NCBI GenBank assembly: GCA_938024995.1
Contig: CALJDU010000012.1
Location: 1 to 64,000 of the forward strand
Direction of reading: 5' to 3'
DNA from: an uncultured bacterium
GTDB taxonomy: Bacteria; Myxococcota_A; Polyangia; Polyangiales; Houyiibacteriaceae
Length of the DNA: 64,000 nt
Shown here: positions 17,348-26,291 of the stretch, one piece after another
Numbering within the stretch: position 1 is the stretch's first letter
How the letters are laid out: the number at the start of each line of letters is the position of its first letter
Position numbers and translations under genes: made by a program
The notes under the pieces: generated by a model
Seen by the model: the letters and a program-made list of their open reading frames with translations, nothing else
Told to the model about the DNA's origin: nothing
The model's database searches: none

Positions 17348-19885
17348 ATGGAACAAATGGGAAGATCGAGATGGCTTGGGCTGTCACTTGCGCTTGTGGT
17401 GTTCGCGTTTGGCTGCGGTGATGATGACACTGGCACCACCGACACGAGCGTCGGCGTCGACACCGGCGGTGGCGGCGATACCGGCGGCGGATTGATGTGC
17501 GGAGCGCTCACCGAGTGCGATGGCGCTTGCGCCGACACGCGGTTTGATCCCGCGAACTGTGGCGCCTGCGGAAACGCCTGCGCGGCGGGCGAGTCCTGCG
17601 ACATGGGCACGTGCACGATGGGCGGCGGCGGAGAGTGTCCGAGCGGCCAGACGGACTGCGGCGGCACGTGCGTCGTCACCAACAACGATCCCGCCAACTG
17701 CGGCGCCTGCGGAAACGCCTGCGCAGCGGGTGAGGTCTGCTCGGCGGGGGCTTGCTCCGCGACCGGATGTGGTCCCGGCACGACCGATTGTGGCGGCATC
17801 TGCACCGCGACCCGCGTCGACCCCATGAACTGTGGCGGCTGCGGCATCGCGTGCTCTGAAGGTCAGCTCTGCAACGAGGGCTCGTGCGCGACCGCGTGTG
17901 GCGCTGGCACCGAGGACTGCGGCGGGATGTGCGTCTCGACCGCGTTCGACCCGAACAACTGCGGTGGTTGTGGCGTGGCCTGCGCCGACGGCGAGGTCTG
18001 CAACGACGGCGCCTGTGGCGTGACCTGCTCGGGCGGCACGACCAACTGTGACGGCGCCTGTGTCGACACGAACAGCAACGTCAACCACTGCGGTGGCTGC
18101 GGCATCATGTGCGAGGTCGGCTTCGCGTGTTTCGATGGCACCTGCGGCACGCGCCCGACCGTCGACACCGACGGCGACACCATCAGCGACTTCGACGAGC
18201 AGTCGGACATCCCGCGCGACACCGACGCCGACGGCACGCCGGACTTCATGGACGCGGACAGCGATGGCGACGGAATCTCCGATGCCGACGAAGCGGGCGA
18301 TGACTCCCCCGGCACGCCGCCGGTCGACAGCGACGGTGACGGCACCCCTGACTTCCAGGACACCGACAGCGACAACGACGGCTTGACCGACGCGGAAGAG
18401 GTCACGTTGATGACCGACCCGACCGACAGCGACAGCGACGACGACGGCGAGCCCGACGGCGTTGAGGTCGAGGGTGGTTCGGATCCGCTCGACGGCGACG
18501 ACACGGTCACCGGCGGTGGCGGCTTCTTCTTCGACCTTCCCCCGATGGGCATGGCGCGAACCGATGAGCTCACCTTCGAGCCGACCATTCAGAAGGCCGA
18601 CGTCTTCTTCCTGGTCGACACGACGGGCTCCATGGGCGGCGAGATTAACAACCTCCAGGCATCGCTCACCTCGTTGATCACGTCGATTCGCGGAACCATC
18701 CCCGACACCGCGTTTGGCGTCGGTCGCGTCGATGACTTCCCGGTCTCGAGCTACGGAAGCGCCCCTGACCTTCCCTTCACCCTTGAGCAGCGCATCACGA
18801 CGACGGACGCCGATGTCCGCGCCGGCGTGAACGCGCTCGACATGCCGCTTCACCGCGGCGCGGATGGCCCCGAGAGCCAGATCGAGTCGCTCTACCAGGT
18901 CGCGACGGGCGACGGCTTCCGCTCCCGCACCGGGGCCACCTGGACGCCCGCGTTCGACGGCGACACCGGCTTCGACGCCAGCGCCGGACATGGTCGCATC
19001 GGCGGCGCCGGCTTCCGCGACGACGCGCTCCCGATCGTCATCATGGCGACGGACATCACGTTCCACCGCAACTGGATGGACACCACCGTAGATGCCGCGG
19101 ACCCGCTCACCTGGTGCGGCGACCGCGCGACCGACAGCTGCGACGCGTACCGCGCGACGGACTTCGGCTCCGCCATGGACCAGATGCCGAAGACCCGCGC
19201 GCAGACGCTCACCGCGCTGAACGACATCGGCGCCAAGGTCTTGGGCATCGTGTCGGAGGGCACCTCGGGCAGCGACCAGCGCACCGAGCTCTCGGCGTTC
19301 TCGGTCCAGACCAACTCCTACATCGAGCCGACCCGCGGCATGTGCTCGACCGGCCCCTCGGGCGGTCTTCGCGCGCCCGATATGGTCGACCCCGACGGCG
19401 CCGGACCGCTCCCCGCGACCGCGCTCTGCCCGCTTGTCTACTCGATCAGCAGCAGCGGCAGCGGCCTCTCGGACAGCATCGGCGACGCGATCGAAGATCT
19501 CACGAGCTTCGTCTCCTTCGCCACGCTCCACACCGAAGCGCGCGACGACGCGGACACTCCGATCGACGAGTCCCGCTTCTTCATCCGCGGCATCCCGGTC
19601 AGCGCCGATCCGGCGACCTGTATGCCCGCGCCCACCGTCGCCGACCGTCTCGCGGGCTCCCCGCCCGTGCCCGGCACCGACGGCACCTTCGACAGCTTCA
19701 CGAGCGTCAACCCTGGCTGCCTCGTGACCTTCCAGATCGTCGCGCGCAACGATGGCTTCGTGCCCGCGATGTGTGAAGACCAGCTCTTCAACCTCCGCGT
19801 GATCGTCGTCGGCGACGACGTCGTTGAGGCCGACTCGCGTACGGTCGTCGTCCGCGTGCCCGGAGACCGGTCGCTCTGCGAGTGA
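17348..19885 (+). CDS. VWA-domain lipoprotein with Stig1-like and thrombospondin type 3 repeats
   Basis: 845 residues. A lipoprotein signal peptide ends at VFAFGC, followed by Asp/Thr/Gly-rich linker. Residues of about 50-270 hold five Cys-rich modules with a core like NCGACGNACAAGE...C (Stig1-like). Residues 275-390 hold acidic thrombospondin type 3 repeats (DTDGDTISDFDE, DSDGDGISDADE) predicted to bind calcium. Residues from about 415 form a von Willebrand A domain with MIDAS start DVFFLVDTTGSMGG. A purine-rich AGAAGAGAG precedes the ATG. It is likely a surface-exposed adhesion or binding protein. A strong terminator follows. Very high GC and biased codons match the neighbours. Confidence 0.85.
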   Translation: MEQMGRSRWLGLSLALVVFAFGCGDDDTGTTDTSVGVDTGGGGDTGGGLMCGALTECDGACADTRFDPANCGACGNACAAGESCDMGTCTMGGGGECPSGQTDCGGTCVVTNNDPANCGACGNACAAGEVCSAGACSATGCGPGTTDCGGICTATRVDPMNCGGCGIACSEGQLCNEGSCATACGAGTEDCGGMCVSTAFDPNNCGGCGVACADGEVCNDGACGVTCSGGTTNCDGACVDTNSNVNHCGGCGIMCEVGFACFDGTCGTRPTVDTDGDTISDFDEQSDIPRDTDADGTPDFMDADSDGDGISDADEAGDDSPGTPPVDSDGDGTPDFQDTDSDNDGLTDAEEVTLMTDPTDSDSDDDGEPDGVEVEGGSDPLDGDDTVTGGGGFFFDLPPMGMARTDELTFEPTIQKADVFFLVDTTGSMGGEINNLQASLTSLITSIRGTIPDTAFGVGRVDDFPVSSYGSAPDLPFTLEQRITTTDADVRAGVNALDMPLHRGADGPESQIESLYQVATGDGFRSRTGATWTPAFDGDTGFDASAGHGRIGGAGFRDDALPIVIMATDITFHRNWMDTTVDAADPLTWCGDRATDSCDAYRATDFGSAMDQMPKTRAQTLTALNDIGAKVLGIVSEGTSGSDQRTELSAFSVQTNSYIEPTRGMCSTGPSGGLRAPDMVDPDGAGPLPATALCPLVYSISSSGSGLSDSIGDAIEDLTSFVSFATLHTEARDDADTPIDESRFFIRGIPVSADPATCMPAPTVADRLAGSPPVPGTDGTFDSFTSVNPGCLVTFQIVARNDGFVPAMCEDQLFNLRVIVVGDDVVEADSRTVVVRVPGDRSLCE

Positions 19886-19895
19886 TCGCGCAACC

Positions 19896-19954
19896 GTTCA
19901 GCTTCGGCTGAACTCACTTTGAACGGGCCGCTCGATTCGTCGAGCGGCCCGTTC
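19896..19954 (+). terminator. tandem hairpins, intrinsic-type terminator after the VWA lipoprotein gene
   Basis: Two perfect stem-loops follow the stop codon. The first is GTTCAGC-TTCG-GCTGAAC (19896-19913). The second has 15-base arms GAACGGGCCGCTCGA and TCGAGCGGCCCGTTC at 19921-19935 and 19940-19954 around a TTCG tetraloop. TTCG loops are unusually stable. A run of T after the second arm is weak (tcgttcgcgcttctt), so efficiency is uncertain, but the position and strength fit termination. Confidence 0.75.
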
Positions 19955-19999
19955 TCGTTCGCGCTTCTTGGTCCGTCGCGCTTTACAACGCGCGCGCGC

Positions 20000-20368
20000 A
20001 TGGCAACCTCCTTCGCGATGCGGCTCTTCCACGTGTTGGTGCTCTCGACGGTGCTCTCGGCGATCTCGAACGGTTCTGTGGGCTACGGTTCTGTAGGCTA
20101 CGCGCAGACCGAAACCGTGACGGAGGCTCCAGCGGAAGAGGGAGCAGAAGCCGCGCCCGCGGAAGAGACCCCAGCCGCGATCCAGATCGATCCGCAGTCA
20201 GGCGAACGCTTCCGCGAGACCCGTCCTGACGAACCGATGCGACGTGGGCGCATCTCCGTCGCGCCTTGGGTCGTCTACGTCGTTGGAGGCTGCGTGGTCC
20301 TCCTCGCGCTCGCCCTGCTCGGCAGACGCGCTCGTCCGCGCACGGCGAGAGCGCGCGAGCAAAAGTAG
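20000..20368 (+). CDS. small membrane protein, unknown function
   Basis: 122 residues from the ATG at 20000; the next ATG at 20018 is an alternative. A hydrophobic signal segment (MRLFHVLVLSTVLSAIS) is followed by an Ala/Glu-rich stretch, then one TM helix near the C-terminus (VAPWVVYVVGGCVVLLALALLG) with a basic tail, so the acidic part faces the periplasm. A 15-base DNA direct repeat codes a duplicated GSVGY. The stop lies one base before the GTG start of the next gene, suggesting coupling. I do not recognise a family. Confidence 0.6.
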   Translation: MATSFAMRLFHVLVLSTVLSAISNGSVGYGSVGYAQTETVTEAPAEEGAEAAPAEETPAAIQIDPQSGERFRETRPDEPMRRGRISVAPWVVYVVGGCVVLLALALLGRRARPRTARAREQK

Positions 20369-20369
20369 C

Positions 20370-21389
20370 GTGGCCTCTGACCCGCTCGACGCGGACCGCG
20401 CGGTCACGTCAGACGCTCGCGGATCTTCGCTCACCAAGAAGCTGATCGGTGCGACGGTCTTTGGCGTGGTCGTGTTCGCCGCGCTCTCGTTTTATGGAGA
20501 CGTGAACGCGCTCGGTGACGAGCTCTCGCGCTTTCAGTGGTCAAGCTTCGGACTGGCGTTGATCCTCGCGACCGCGAACTACGCGCTTCGCTTTGCGCGA
20601 TGGGAGTACTACCTCACGCGACTCGAGCTCTCGGTGCCCCGCGGGGAGAGCCTCATGGTGTTCTTGGCCGGCTTCGTTATGAGCATCACGCCCGGCAAGG
20701 TGGGCGAGGTCTTCAAGTCGGTTCTGCTGAAGGAGTCACGCGACATCCCGATCGCGCGAACCGCGCCCATCGTCATCGCGGAGCGGCTCACCGACCTCTT
20801 CGCGCTCGTGCTCCTGACCGCGCTTGGTTGCCTGGTGTTCGAGCGCGGCCTGCCGATCGCGATCGCGGGGTTCGCGTTGGTCATGACGGGATGGCTCGCG
20901 CTGATGTGGCCGGCTCTCGTCGAGAAGATCTTCGCCGCGCTTGAACGTGTGCCCTTGAGCGCGCGCTTCGTGCCCAAGCTCCGCGAAGCGCACACCTCAC
21001 TGCGCGCCCTGATCGGCCCCCGGGCCGTCGCCGTGGCTGGCTCGCTCGCGGTCGCCTCGTGGTTCTTTGAGTGCGTGTCTCTGTGGGTCCTCGCGGACGG
21101 CTTTCGGCAGTCTCTCGATCTGCTCCAGGCGACCTTTGCGTACTCAGCCCCGACTATCGTTGGGGCGGTCGCGATGCTCCCAGGCGGTCTTGGCGTCACA
21201 GAGGCGGGCATGACGGGCGCGCTGACGACCTTTGGCGTGGAGGCTGCTGCGGCGACTGGGATGACGATTCTCTGCCGGCTCGCGACGCTCTGGTGGGCCG
21301 TACTGCTTGGAATCCTCGCATTGGGAGTGCATCGCGCTCGATACGCCCGGGGGAAACGTCTACTTGCGCCTGGAAATGACCGCCGGTAG
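20370..21389 (+). CDS. UPF0104/LPG-synthase-TM-like flippase-type membrane protein
   Basis: 339 residues from a GTG one base after the previous stop. About eight TM helices. The family signature includes ALRFARWEYYLTRLELSVPR, then LAGFVMSITPGKVGEVFKSVLL, and the motif AMLPGGLGVTEAGMTG near the C-terminus. This matches the UPF0104/lysylphosphatidylglycerol synthase TM region superfamily (AglD/MprF N-terminal-like), whose members act on or transport lipids in the inner membrane. No catalytic aminoacyltransferase domain follows, so a flippase-like or lipid-modification role is the best inference. It lies 30 bases upstream of the PAP2-type gene. Confidence 0.85.
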   Translation: MASDPLDADRAVTSDARGSSLTKKLIGATVFGVVVFAALSFYGDVNALGDELSRFQWSSFGLALILATANYALRFARWEYYLTRLELSVPRGESLMVFLAGFVMSITPGKVGEVFKSVLLKESRDIPIARTAPIVIAERLTDLFALVLLTALGCLVFERGLPIAIAGFALVMTGWLALMWPALVEKIFAALERVPLSARFVPKLREAHTSLRALIGPRAVAVAGSLAVASWFFECVSLWVLADGFRQSLDLLQATFAYSAPTIVGAVAMLPGGLGVTEAGMTGALTTFGVEAAAATGMTILCRLATLWWAVLLGILALGVHRARYARGKRLLAPGNDRR

Positions 21390-21419
21390 CTTACCTTCCG
21401 GCCGATCGGCCAGCGTCTT

Positions 21420-22430
21420 ATGTCCCGCTCCACGACACTCAACATCCGTACTGCCGCCAGCGTGGCGAAGCAGAACATGGCGGTCCAGGACTACGTCGTT
21501 CTCATCTTCTTGGGCTATGAGCTCTTCCGTGCATTCACCGCGAAGATGAACGACGACATCGCGGTCGCGCGGCCCTTCTCGCTTCTGCTCTTTACGGTCT
21601 CGGCGCTCACGATCCTGCTCGTCCGAGGTCAAATCCTCAAACCGGGACGTCTGCGCGCGATCATCTATCGGCTCGGGATCTTCCCGCCCATCGTGATCTC
21701 GTATTTCTGCGGCATGTTCCTTTTGCCAGGGCTCGACCCTGTGCTGGTGGACGAGCCGCTGCACCAGATCGACCTCGCGCTCTTCGGCTTCACGCCTTCC
21801 GTCTTCTTCGCGCAGTTCAACACGCGCGGCGTCGTCGAGTGGTTCGCGTTCTTCTACTACAGCTACTTCTACCTCATGGCGATCATGCTGATCCCCGCCC
21901 TCTTCTTCGACCGCGGTCGACGACTGGGCGAGCTCATGTTTGGCGCGATGGTGGTCTGCGCTTGCGGCCACACCTTGTACACGCTCGTCCCCGGCATCGG
22001 CCCCTTCGCGACGCTCGAGTTCGCAGAAGAGATCAACGGTGGGTTCTTCTGGGGTCTCGTCCAGGCCACGGTTCACAGCGCGGGTGCGCAGCTCGACATC
22101 TTCCCAAGCCTCCACACCGCCTACCCTTGCTTCTACGCGCTGCACGCTTTCGGGAACCGCAAGACCAAGGCCTTCAAGTACACCTGGCCCATCATCGGGT
22201 TCTTCGCGTTCAACATGATGATCGCGACGATGTTCCTCCGCTGGCACTGGGGCATCGACGTCGTCGCCGGGCTCTGCCTGGCGCTCACCGCGCGACACGT
22301 TGGCCACTACATCGCGTCTCGCGAGATCCTTCGCGGCGGTGAAGAAGACGACCGCTCACCGGTGTGGGAGCCGCTCTTCCCGGGTCAAGAGATGACCGAC
22401 GAAGAGCGCCTCGCCGAAGCGAACATCTAG
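21420..22430 (+). CDS. PAP2-type phosphatase/inositolphosphorylceramide-synthase-like membrane protein
   Basis: 336 residues with about six TM helices. Residues of about 235-285 carry the catalytic pattern of the PAP2_3/Aur1 group: FPSLHTAYP (the C2 box with its histidine), then LRWHWGIDVVAG (the C3 box with His and Asp). The eukaryotic-type arrangement suggests phosphotransfer onto a lipid, as in inositolphosphorylceramide synthase, rather than a simple phosphatidate phosphatase. Some myxobacteria make sphingolipids, so a role in sphingolipid head-group transfer is possible but unproven. It follows the UPF0104 gene and converges on the lipoprotein gene at 22437. Confidence 0.85.
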   Translation: MSRSTTLNIRTAASVAKQNMAVQDYVVLIFLGYELFRAFTAKMNDDIAVARPFSLLLFTVSALTILLVRGQILKPGRLRAIIYRLGIFPPIVISYFCGMFLLPGLDPVLVDEPLHQIDLALFGFTPSVFFAQFNTRGVVEWFAFFYYSYFYLMAIMLIPALFFDRGRRLGELMFGAMVVCACGHTLYTLVPGIGPFATLEFAEEINGGFFWGLVQATVHSAGAQLDIFPSLHTAYPCFYALHAFGNRKTKAFKYTWPIIGFFAFNMMIATMFLRWHWGIDVVAGLCLALTARHVGHYIASREILRGGEEDDRSPVWEPLFPGQEMTDEERLAEANI

Positions 22431-22436
22431 CAGGCC

Positions 22437-23882
22437 CTACTCTTGTTCGAAGAGGAGGTGGGTCACGACGTTCTCGTTCTCTTGTCCGACCACGACCGCC
22501 TCGAGGTGCACGAGCGGATCGGTCTGGTACACCGGAGCGACCGGGTAGATACCGTTGACACGTCCAGTCGCGGGAAGCGGGAAACGAAACACGGGGAGCT
22601 CATCGAGCGGAAGCGGACCGTCGGCGGTCGCGACGCGTAGCTCAACCCCGCCGGTGGACGGGCCGGTGAGGACCCCGAGCGCGTCCCTGGTGGGTAAGAA
22701 GCGGGCGCGAAAGGTCGACGGGAAAACGTGCCGTGCCGCGCCGAAGCTCGCCCCGCCGGCGGCGCGATAGAAGTACGCCGCGGCGCCGCCCGAAGTCCGC
22801 GCGAGAAGATGGAGGCCCTCAGAGGCGTCGACGAAGAAATCGTTCGTCGAGGTCACCGCGTCGCCTGCAACCGGCGCGAGCGCGGAGGTCCACGTCGCGG
22901 GGGATGAGGTCGAGAGGTCGGCGTCGCCAAGGAGCGTCGCGAACGTCCAATCTGGAGCGCGGCCCGAGACGACTTGACAGAAGAAATGAAAGCCCGTGCC
23001 TGGCGGGAAGACGGCGTGGGCGTAGGCGCAATCGTTGAAGCCACCGATGGGACCGCGACGCGGACCGTTCCATCCGCCTTCGTAGTCGACGACGTAGGAG
23101 AAGCTCCCGCCGCCGCCATCGACGACATTGGTCCACCACGCGAGCCGCGCTCCGCTCGGAGCGCGGGCCGCGCCGATGTAGTTCGCGTTGGGTCCCGTGG
23201 TGATCGGGATCGGCGCGCAGGCCTGCGCCAAGGTTCGCACGTTAACCGTGCACTCCTCGACGCGATTTGCGCTCACGTTGACGCCATAGATCCGGATCAC
23301 CTCGCCATCCGCGAAGGCCCCGGTGTTCTGCTGAATCTGGCTCGGGAGCGGGACCGTCGCGATGCGCTCGAACGACTCGCCGCGGCGCCGGAAGACGCCG
23401 ACCCGACGGTTCCGAAGGACATCGCAGTCGCCCGCGACGTCCTGATCGCACACGTCGTCCACCCAGTAGAGCACGTCGTCCACTCGCATCAGGTGACCGA
23501 GATGTGGACCCCAGCCGCCGAACATCGCGCCGGGGACGAAGCGATGCTCATCGGTGACCCGCGTTGACGTCATGACGTAGCGCGTCTCCGCTCCGCCGCT
23601 ATCGGCGGTGTCGAAGTCTGCGTCGATGAGCGCGTCTGGCGCGTCGACCATCGTGTCGGTTACGCCTGTGTCAGCAACGTCCATCGTGTCGGCAGCGTCT
23701 ACGTCTGAGTCGGGCGCGTCGGCCGTCGCATCCGCTGCGTCCGTCGGAACGTCGATGGCGACGTCAGCGCCGGTGTCTGGCTCAGGCGAGGCGTCTCGCG
23801 AAGCGTCCGCGCTGTCGTCGCCTGCGCACGCGGAGAGAATGAGAACGAGAAGTAAGACCGCACGCACGATCCAGTTTCCCAC
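22437..23882 (-). CDS. lipoprotein with Asp/Ala-rich linker and beta-rich body
   Basis: 481 residues. The signal peptide has a lipobox LILSAC. Residues 20-98 are an Asp/Ala/Thr linker (runs such as DVPTDAADATADAPDSDVDAAD) with no regular structure. Residues 99-481 look like an extracellular beta-propeller-type body with repeated aromatic strands (RRVGVFRRRGESFERIATV and similar). A similar linker occurs in the neighbouring lipoprotein at 24156. The gene is convergent with the PAP2-type gene. No enzyme motif is visible. Function is unknown. Confidence 0.7.
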   Translation of the reverse strand: MGNWIVRAVLLLVLILSACAGDDSADASRDASPEPDTGADVAIDVPTDAADATADAPDSDVDAADTMDVADTGVTDTMVDAPDALIDADFDTADSGGAETRYVMTSTRVTDEHRFVPGAMFGGWGPHLGHLMRVDDVLYWVDDVCDQDVAGDCDVLRNRRVGVFRRRGESFERIATVPLPSQIQQNTGAFADGEVIRIYGVNVSANRVEECTVNVRTLAQACAPIPITTGPNANYIGAARAPSGARLAWWTNVVDGGGGSFSYVVDYEGGWNGPRRGPIGGFNDCAYAHAVFPPGTGFHFFCQVVSGRAPDWTFATLLGDADLSTSSPATWTSALAPVAGDAVTSTNDFFVDASEGLHLLARTSGGAAAYFYRAAGGASFGAARHVFPSTFRARFLPTRDALGVLTGPSTGGVELRVATADGPLPLDELPVFRFPLPATGRVNGIYPVAPVYQTDPLVHLEAVVVGQENENVVTHLLFEQE

Positions 23883-23909
23883 GTTGAATCACATCCCGCA
23901 CGGACCTGG

Positions 23910-23944
23910 TGGCGGCCGCCGGCGGGCGCCTGGCGGCCGCCGGC
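23910..23944. repeat. GC-rich direct repeat of a NotI-like palindrome
   Basis: TGGCGGCCGCCGGC occurs twice at 23910-23923 and 23931-23944, period 21 bases. The inner GGCGGCCGCC is itself a perfect palindrome, so each copy could form a hairpin. It lies in the 273-base gap between two lipoprotein genes, about 30-60 bases upstream of the gene ending at 22437. I see no gene in the gap. Confidence 0.65.
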
Positions 23945-24155
23945 AATCTCGACGAAGCGCGAGCGCGATCATTCGTCTTCTGACGTCGGCACGCGAGTTG
24001 CTCATAGCGATGGTGTCGGCAAGCGCAGCCGACGACTTGGATGGACGAGAGCGAGACGCATCGCGACGCGAGGCACCGCTCCGTCCACGGCACCGGCGGG
24101 GGACCTTTTGGGGGTCCGGGGGGTGGGATGATGACGGGGTGTGTCTTGACGATGG

Positions 24156-25484
24156 TCAGCGAGTCCAGCCGGCGGCCTCGCAGGACGAGAGGGCGCGCGG
24201 GACGCGAGCGCGCCACGCGGCTTCGTTGTGGGCCGCGCCGGGCTCATGCCAGTGAAAGAGGTCAACCCCGAAGGTGTGCCCCGCCGCGTCAAGACGGTCC
24301 CGGAACTGGTTGGTGACGCAGTACAGGTCGCTGTCGTCCGCGTCTTCCATCACGCCATCACCATCGACGTCCACACAGGTCCCGCCTCCGCCGCTGTCGA
24401 GATAGATCGGGACCTCGAGCGGCGCTTCCACCTGATGCACGAGCGCTCGTGTCGGCTCACCGCTGTACGCTCCCCAGCCGAGCGAGGGTGACATCGCCAT
24501 CGCGCATCCGAGATGTTCCGCGCGCACCATCGCAGCGTATGCGGTCACGAGGCCTCCGAGTGAGCTGCCCATCATCGCGACGCGCGCCGCTTCCGCGCCA
24601 ACCCCGAAACGGCTCCGCACGAAGGGGAGCACTTCATCAAAGACCTCGTCGAGGTACGCGTCTGCGCCCCCCGCCGCGCGCACTTCCCCGCGCGCGTCGG
24701 GGACATGCGTGTACTCGTCAAAGCGGCTCTTTGGGAACACGCCCACCGCGAGGACATCGTCGAACGCGTCCGCCAGCGCGACCTCGACCCGCCAGCCACC
24801 GAACGGCGCGTCGTCTCCGAAGACGTTCTGCCCATCGTGAAGCAGAAGGACCCTGGCGCGCTCTGACCTCGTCGCCGGGACCCGCACCTGTACGCGGCGA
24901 CGTCCGGAGCGCGTCTCGAGGTCGCATCGCGCGAAGTGCACATCAGCGGGCCCGCTCATCCAGCCATGCTCGCCAAAGTCGTCGAACCCGAAACGCGCGC
25001 TCTCGGGCGGCAAGAACGCGCCGTCGACCACGACCTTGAACTTGCCAGCCGTAAACGGCACACGCGCGAAGAACACGCCCTCTCGCGCTTCGCGCATCGG
25101 CGCGGAGTCGGGGTCCCAGTCGTTCCCATCTCCTGCGACGGAGACGCGGCCGCCCTCTCCGCGGTAGATCACCAGCGCTTGCCCATCGCGGATGAACGGG
25201 AGGTCCCCCGCGCACGCCGCATCAGCAAGAGCCGCGCTCAGATCGCTCCCGAGGAGCCGTGCCTCAATCTCCGCGAGCGTCTCCATGCGTGCGTTGGTGT
25301 CGCTGCTCGTATCGCTCGCGTCTACGTCGGGACTCGCGTCGCGGGTGATGTCCTCGACCGTGTCGCGGGATGCGTCGCTGGCGACGTCGATCGCTGCATC
25401 CATGCCGACGTCACCGCCCGCGTCCGCCGCGTCGTCATCGCCGCAGCCCGCGACGACGAGCAAACAGAGGAGCACCCGCTTCAC
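24156..25484 (-). CDS. enterochelin-esterase-like lipoprotein (esterase D family)
   Basis: 442 residues. A lipobox VVAGC at about residue 15 precedes an Asp/Ser/Thr-rich linker (DASPDVDASDTSSD). Residues of about 105-165 resemble the N-terminal E-set/CBM48-like domain of enterochelin esterases (VSVAGDGNDWDPDSAPM...FTAGKFKVVVDG). Residues 195-430 form an alpha/beta hydrolase of the esterase D family. It has a nucleophile elbow MGSSLGGL (about residue 310) and a C-terminal His in PGAAHNEAAW. A ceramide-like or siderophore ester substrate cannot be told from sequence. Outer envelope location is expected. It overlaps the next gene upstream by four bases. Confidence 0.85.
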   Translation of the reverse strand: MKRVLLCLLVVAGCGDDDAADAGGDVGMDAAIDVASDASRDTVEDITRDASPDVDASDTSSDTNARMETLAEIEARLLGSDLSAALADAACAGDLPFIRDGQALVIYRGEGGRVSVAGDGNDWDPDSAPMREAREGVFFARVPFTAGKFKVVVDGAFLPPESARFGFDDFGEHGWMSGPADVHFARCDLETRSGRRRVQVRVPATRSERARVLLLHDGQNVFGDDAPFGGWRVEVALADAFDDVLAVGVFPKSRFDEYTHVPDARGEVRAAGGADAYLDEVFDEVLPFVRSRFGVGAEAARVAMMGSSLGGLVTAYAAMVRAEHLGCAMAMSPSLGWGAYSGEPTRALVHQVEAPLEVPIYLDSGGGGTCVDVDGDGVMEDADDSDLYCVTNQFRDRLDAAGHTFGVDLFHWHEPGAAHNEAAWRARVPRALSSCEAAGWTR

Positions 25485-26248
25485 GGAGTCCCGCGCGGAT
25501 CCGGCGCGCCGTGCTCATTCTCGTGAGGCGTCGGAATCGGTCCGGGCAAACGCGCGGCGTCTCTCAGACCAGCGAGATCTCCGACGATCCACCCGGTGTC
25601 CGGATCGACGAAGACCGACTCACGGCCGAACACGGTGTACACGTGAACCGTTCCGAGCTCTTCGGTCGTGTGGTCTGGGTCGCGGCGCAGGGCCACCTCA
25701 TCGATCTCCTCGTACGGCTTCCGGAAGTCGAGCACCGGACCTCGCGTGGTCTCGCCCACGTCGAGATCTGAGGACTGAATGTAGGCGTTCAGGATGGCGC
25801 GCCCCGGGCCGACGAGCGCGATGGGACGCTGGCCATCGATGATGCGGTGCGCCCGACCGTCGGGCGTGTCTTCCGTCATCGTCACCTGTTCGGTCCGGAA
25901 CTCGTAGCGACGGATGTCGAGGTCTTCTTCGCCAGGGACCGACTTTCGTTTCCACGCGCGCAGCGGTCGCCAGTCTGCGTCAAACACCGCGTCGACCTCT
26001 GCGAACGCGAGGCGCCACTCTTGTCGAACGGTGATGGTGTGGAGGTCCCCACAACGCGTGACGCGATAGAACTCGGTCACCGCCTCGCGACTTAGCGGAC
26101 CGGCCGCGAGCACGCCTTCGCTCAGCACCTCTGCTGGCGTCTCGCACTCTGGGTACGGCAGCACCTCCACGTGCTCCACCGCGTGGCGCTTAAGACAAGA
26201 CTCGCACCCCAGGAGGAGCGCGAGTCCAAGCCAAACAATCCGCTTCAT
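25481..26248 (-). CDS. lipoprotein, unknown function
   Basis: 255 residues. A lipobox ends at ALLLGC (residue 15) and a further Cys occurs at 18. The mature protein is rich in beta-strand patterns (HTITVRQEWRLAFAEVDAVFDADWRPLRAWK) and has no recognisable enzyme motif. It ends with a proline-rich tail. It is translationally coupled (four-base overlap) to the esterase-like lipoprotein, which suggests the two act together at the cell surface. It lies immediately downstream of the respiratory operon in the same orientation, but 43 bases beyond its last gene. Confidence 0.7.
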   Translation of the reverse strand: MKRIVWLGLALLLGCESCLKRHAVEHVEVLPYPECETPAEVLSEGVLAAGPLSREAVTEFYRVTRCGDLHTITVRQEWRLAFAEVDAVFDADWRPLRAWKRKSVPGEEDLDIRRYEFRTEQVTMTEDTPDGRAHRIIDGQRPIALVGPGRAILNAYIQSSDLDVGETTRGPVLDFRKPYEEIDEVALRRDPDHTTEELGTVHVYTVFGRESVFVDPDTGWIVGDLAGLRDAARLPGPIPTPHENEHGAPDPRGTP

Positions 26249-26291
26249 AGTGCGACGCTAGGGTCAGCCCAGCTGGGTCGCCCGCGTTTTG

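Noticed and set aside
17384..19531. Minus-strand open frame of 715 codons.
   Set aside because: Antisense of the Cys/Asp repeats of the VWA lipoprotein; Arg/Val-rich without domains.
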